DNA from: Gemmatimonadota bacterium
Lineage (GTDB): Bacteria > 4572-55 > J002
Assembly: GCA_003697105.1 (NCBI GenBank)
Contig: RFFQ01000012.1
Span: forward strand, 12,637-76,636
DNA length: 64,000 bases
Direction: 5' to 3'
Positions 61,815-64,000 of this stretch are shown here, piece after piece. Under the pieces are notes generated by a model. The model was not told the origin of the DNA and did not search any database. It worked only from the letters and a program-made list of their open reading frames with translations. Numbering within the stretch: the first letter of the stretch is position 1; every line of letters starts with the position of its first letter. The translations under genes were made by a program, and so were the position numbers.

Positions 61815-61848
61815 GAAGAGGGAATCCAGAGAGTCGGATTCCCTCTTC
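61815..61848 (-). other. Perfect 13-bp hairpin behind the TSP3 exported protein gene
   Basis: GAAGAGGGAATCC (61815-61827) and GGATTCCCTCTTC (61836-61848) are perfect inverted copies with an eight-base loop, ten bases past the stop at 61858. There is no T run. It resembles the T-less hairpin behind the giant gene. Confidence 0.75.
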
Positions 61849-61857
61849 ATGTCACTA

Positions 61858-64000
61858 CTAACGACGGATAACCATGATCTTACGAACATCCGTTTTGCCG
61901 TTAGTTTCAACGACCGCGATATAGACGCCAGAGACCACATCTACACCGCTTTCATTCTTCAACTCCCACTTCACAACGCAGGTACCCAAGGCATCACCAC
62001 GTTCAGCGGAGGTACCTTCAAGAACAGCTACTTCCTCACCGGACATGGTATAAATTGTGATGCTATAAGGCGCATTGCTACAATCGGGGTTATAACCATT
62101 TGCCAGACTCGGGTCTTCCCCAACTTTAATAGCCACGTGAGGCGGGCCATCAAAGTCAGCATCGGTGTAAACTGGGTTCGGATACACGCCCGCAAAACCA
62201 GCATTACTGATGTCATCAATCGGGCTTGTACCTTGTTCAACTTCCAGCCAGTCATTCGTACCGTCATCATCCGAGTCATAATCGTTCGGGTCGGAATTGA
62301 AGCTATTTTCGTTGCCGCATTCCTCACCGTCCGACAAACCGTCATTATCACTATCAAAATTACCCGGATTGGTGGAGGCATAGCGCTCACCGCTGCCGTC
62401 TGGTTTCAGACAACCCAGTTTTTCTTCGCTATCCGTCAGATTATCCAAGTCATTATCGGAATCTGCCGTCGGGTCACTACCAAAAGCAACCTCTTCACCA
62501 TCACACCAACCGTCACCATCAAAATCACCACGGAACGGATTTGTATTGTAGATGGTCATTTCATCTGCCGTCAACAATCCGTCACCATCCGGGTCACCCA
62601 TCACATCAACCGTAGCCGGGTCAACCAGATTACCTTGGCAATCGATAATCACAGAGTTGCCAGTACCATCATCGGCGTCATTGATACATGGATTGCTACC
62701 GATCTGAATTTCATAACCATCTTCTAAGAAGTCACCATCGCTATCTGGATTAAGCGGATCCAAACAGGTGTAACCACCATCCACAGCATAGGTCATTTCT
62801 TCAAGGTCGGTCAGACCGTCGTTATCACTATCCACATCATTCACCGTGATTTGCAAGATAAAACTGGTGGTACTACCGTCCGCACCCACCGTTACCGCGT
62901 ATTGATAGTAATCTTCGCGGACTAATGGGAACGGAATCGTAACGGTTACAGCTACTTCACGGATAGCACCTGCCATCAGGTTGGTTACCACTTCAAAATC
63001 CGGCGCGAAGTCATAGTCACCTTGGAACAGCGCGACCGGGGTAAATGTGACACTCGATAAGTTCGTATTACCCGTGTTCTCAACCATAAAGCTGGTTGAA
63101 ACCACGCTGTTCGGTATACCAACCACACTCACGACATCCGGCATCACATCAATTCCGGGTGTTGCATTCACCGATACTTGCAACACCGTTTCCGCGGTTT
63201 CACCATTAGCGGTCGTCACAGAAATAGTACCGGTGTACAGACCCGCCAGTTGACCCGCCGGCACCGTCACTTGGACATTCACCGTCGGCGTTTCAGCAAT
63301 ACCAACCATCTGAATCATCTCCGGCGCAAATGTCACTTCACTTGCCGAGATGGTGGTTTGACCTGATTCATGAACCAGACCCGTCACATCAAAATTGACA
63401 TCGGTCAATGCGACCGGGCTATCACCGGTTACGGAGACCGTGAAGTTCGTCGTGGCTTCCGTACCCGGGTTAGCCGTTGCCGTTGCCGGTATAGACAACG
63501 CAACACCTGTTTCAACCGTCAAGGTCAACATCGTGCTGGTGGTGGCACGACCATCTGGGTCATTGATGTAAATCATACCCTGATAGGCACCCGATGCCGT
63601 ACCCGCGGGCGGACGAACCGTTACCGGCACATCCACGCTCTCATTCACCATCAAGGCTTCGATGACATTCACACCAAACTCAACCGCACTACCCGGAATG
63701 AAACTGCTACGCAACGCACCCGCCTTGGTAACACCACCAAAACGTGCCGGCACATTGTTTAAGTCACTTGCCGAGAGGTCTAGGTTGAATACGTCACAAT
63801 TACCGGAGTTTGTCACGGTTAATGTGCCCGTCCAGACACCCGCATCATCATCGGTAGTCGCGACGGCATCCGCCGTAAGGTCACACGTTAGGGCAATTTC
63901 AACGTTCAAGGTGAACTCATCGCTCACTCCTTCAGCCGTCGTCAACGTCACCGTACCCGTGTACGTACCCGCATGGTACATGTCACCATCCGGGGCATCC
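61858..64000 (-). CDS. Exported protein with Ig-like repeats, TSP3 calcium repeats and T9SS-like tail (5' end outside window)
   Basis: The frame is open to the window end, so at least 713 residues are present and the N-terminus is missing. The first about 390 visible residues are repeated CARDB/Ig-like beta-sandwiches (for example AGTYTGTVTLTTAEG and AGLYTGTISVTTANG; ASGAYQGMIYIND). TSP3-type Asp-rich calcium repeats follow (about 395-595; VDSDNDGLTDLEE, NPDSDGDFLEDGYE, DYDSDDDGTNDWLEV). The last about 95 residues form a sorting-type tail (GVYPNPVY, ITIYTMSGEEVAV, VVSGVYIAVVET, VRKIMVIRR). It is probably secreted through the same route as the giant protein and is transcribed ahead of the PorV-OmpA gene. 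Confidence 0.86.
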   Translation of the reverse strand, partial: DAPDGDMYHAGTYTGTVTLTTAEGVSDEFTLNVEIALTCDLTADAVATTDDDAGVWTGTLTVTNSGNCDVFNLDLSASDLNNVPARFGGVTKAGALRSSFIPGSAVEFGVNVIEALMVNESVDVPVTVRPPAGTASGAYQGMIYINDPDGRATTSTMLTLTVETGVALSIPATATANPGTEATTNFTVSVTGDSPVALTDVNFDVTGLVHESGQTTISASEVTFAPEMIQMVGIAETPTVNVQVTVPAGQLAGLYTGTISVTTANGETAETVLQVSVNATPGIDVMPDVVSVVGIPNSVVSTSFMVENTGNTNLSSVTFTPVALFQGDYDFAPDFEVVTNLMAGAIREVAVTVTIPFPLVREDYYQYAVTVGADGSTTSFILQITVNDVDSDNDGLTDLEEMTYAVDGGYTCLDPLNPDSDGDFLEDGYEIQIGSNPCINDADDGTGNSVIIDCQGNLVDPATVDVMGDPDGDGLLTADEMTIYNTNPFRGDFDGDGWCDGEEVAFGSDPTADSDNDLDNLTDSEEKLGCLKPDGSGERYASTNPGNFDSDNDGLSDGEECGNENSFNSDPNDYDSDDDGTNDWLEVEQGTSPIDDISNAGFAGVYPNPVYTDADFDGPPHVAIKVGEDPSLANGYNPDCSNAPYSITIYTMSGEEVAVLEGTSAERGDALGTCVVKWELKNESGVDVVSGVYIAVVETNGKTDVRKIMVIRR

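Noticed and set aside
61813-62727. 304-residue plus-strand frame opposite the TSP3 protein
   Set aside because: The Ile/Thr/Val-rich, repetitive product is explained as the complement of Asp-rich calcium repeats on the minus strand.

Overview
The window looks like a chromosomal fragment of an aerobic or facultative, Gram-negative member of the FCB superphylum, possibly outside Bacteroidota proper (for example Calditrichota or KSB1-like). That placement is inference. It rests on C-terminal PNPFNP-type sorting tails of the type IX secretion (T9SS) kind, two PorV/PorQ-type outer-membrane proteins, TonB-receptor machinery, and an alternative complex III (ACIII) with a caa3 oxidase. Promoters resemble sigma70 sites (TTGACA, then TATTTT, TATTAT or TATAAT), ribosome binding sites are AAGGAG-like, and TTG and GTG starts occur. 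No tRNA, rRNA, CRISPR array, insertion sequence or phage gene was recognised. No gene-free stretch exceeds about 235 bases.

Region 1 (1-14600, minus strand) is a respiratory operon read from right to left: ctaB (heme O synthase), actA to actF (ACIII), a small membrane protein, a SCO copper chaperone, and caa3 oxidase subunits II, I, III and IV. After an intrinsic terminator come a second SCO and a DUF420/CtaM-like assembly protein cut by the window edge. Quinol would be oxidised by ACIII and electrons passed to the A2-type oxidase through its fused cytochrome c. A promoter and a perfect TGTGA-N6-TCACA dyad precede ctaB.

Region 2 (14600-24830) is mostly housekeeping: an FMN reductase-like protein, proS, a stand-alone H-NOX heme sensor, and a minus-strand run rseP, ABC exporter, double-receiver protein, tag and methyltransferase. 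Next come an M48 lipoprotein protease and an IsdG-type heme monooxygenase with an overlapping 44-residue membrane protein.

Region 3 (24900-37400, plus strand) is a secretion and uptake cluster: two exported proteins with sorting tails, a TonB-dependent receptor, a PorV-like protein, an M1-M28-PDZ fusion peptidase and a TolB-like propeller.

Region 4 (37300-49400) holds a zinc-ribbon-like mini-protein with a YwiC-like membrane protein behind an FNR/CRP-type promoter, ExbB/ExbD with an 8-bp tandem repeat between them, trxB, a decayed alpha-amylase gene, a beta-helix protein, a 4-Cys mini-protein, a POT peptide transporter, a LolA/DUF4292-type lipoprotein, a large TPR protein and nth.

Region 5 (49400-64000, minus strand) is the most unusual part. 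It encodes an exported protein with thrombospondin type-3 calcium repeats (cut by the window end), a PorV-TSP3-OmpA fusion, and a 3493-residue exported mosaic. The mosaic carries several cohesin-like domains, a dockerin-like segment, PPC domains, four copies of an unnamed domain, FN3 domains and a T9SS-type tail. Together they could form an export and surface-assembly module.
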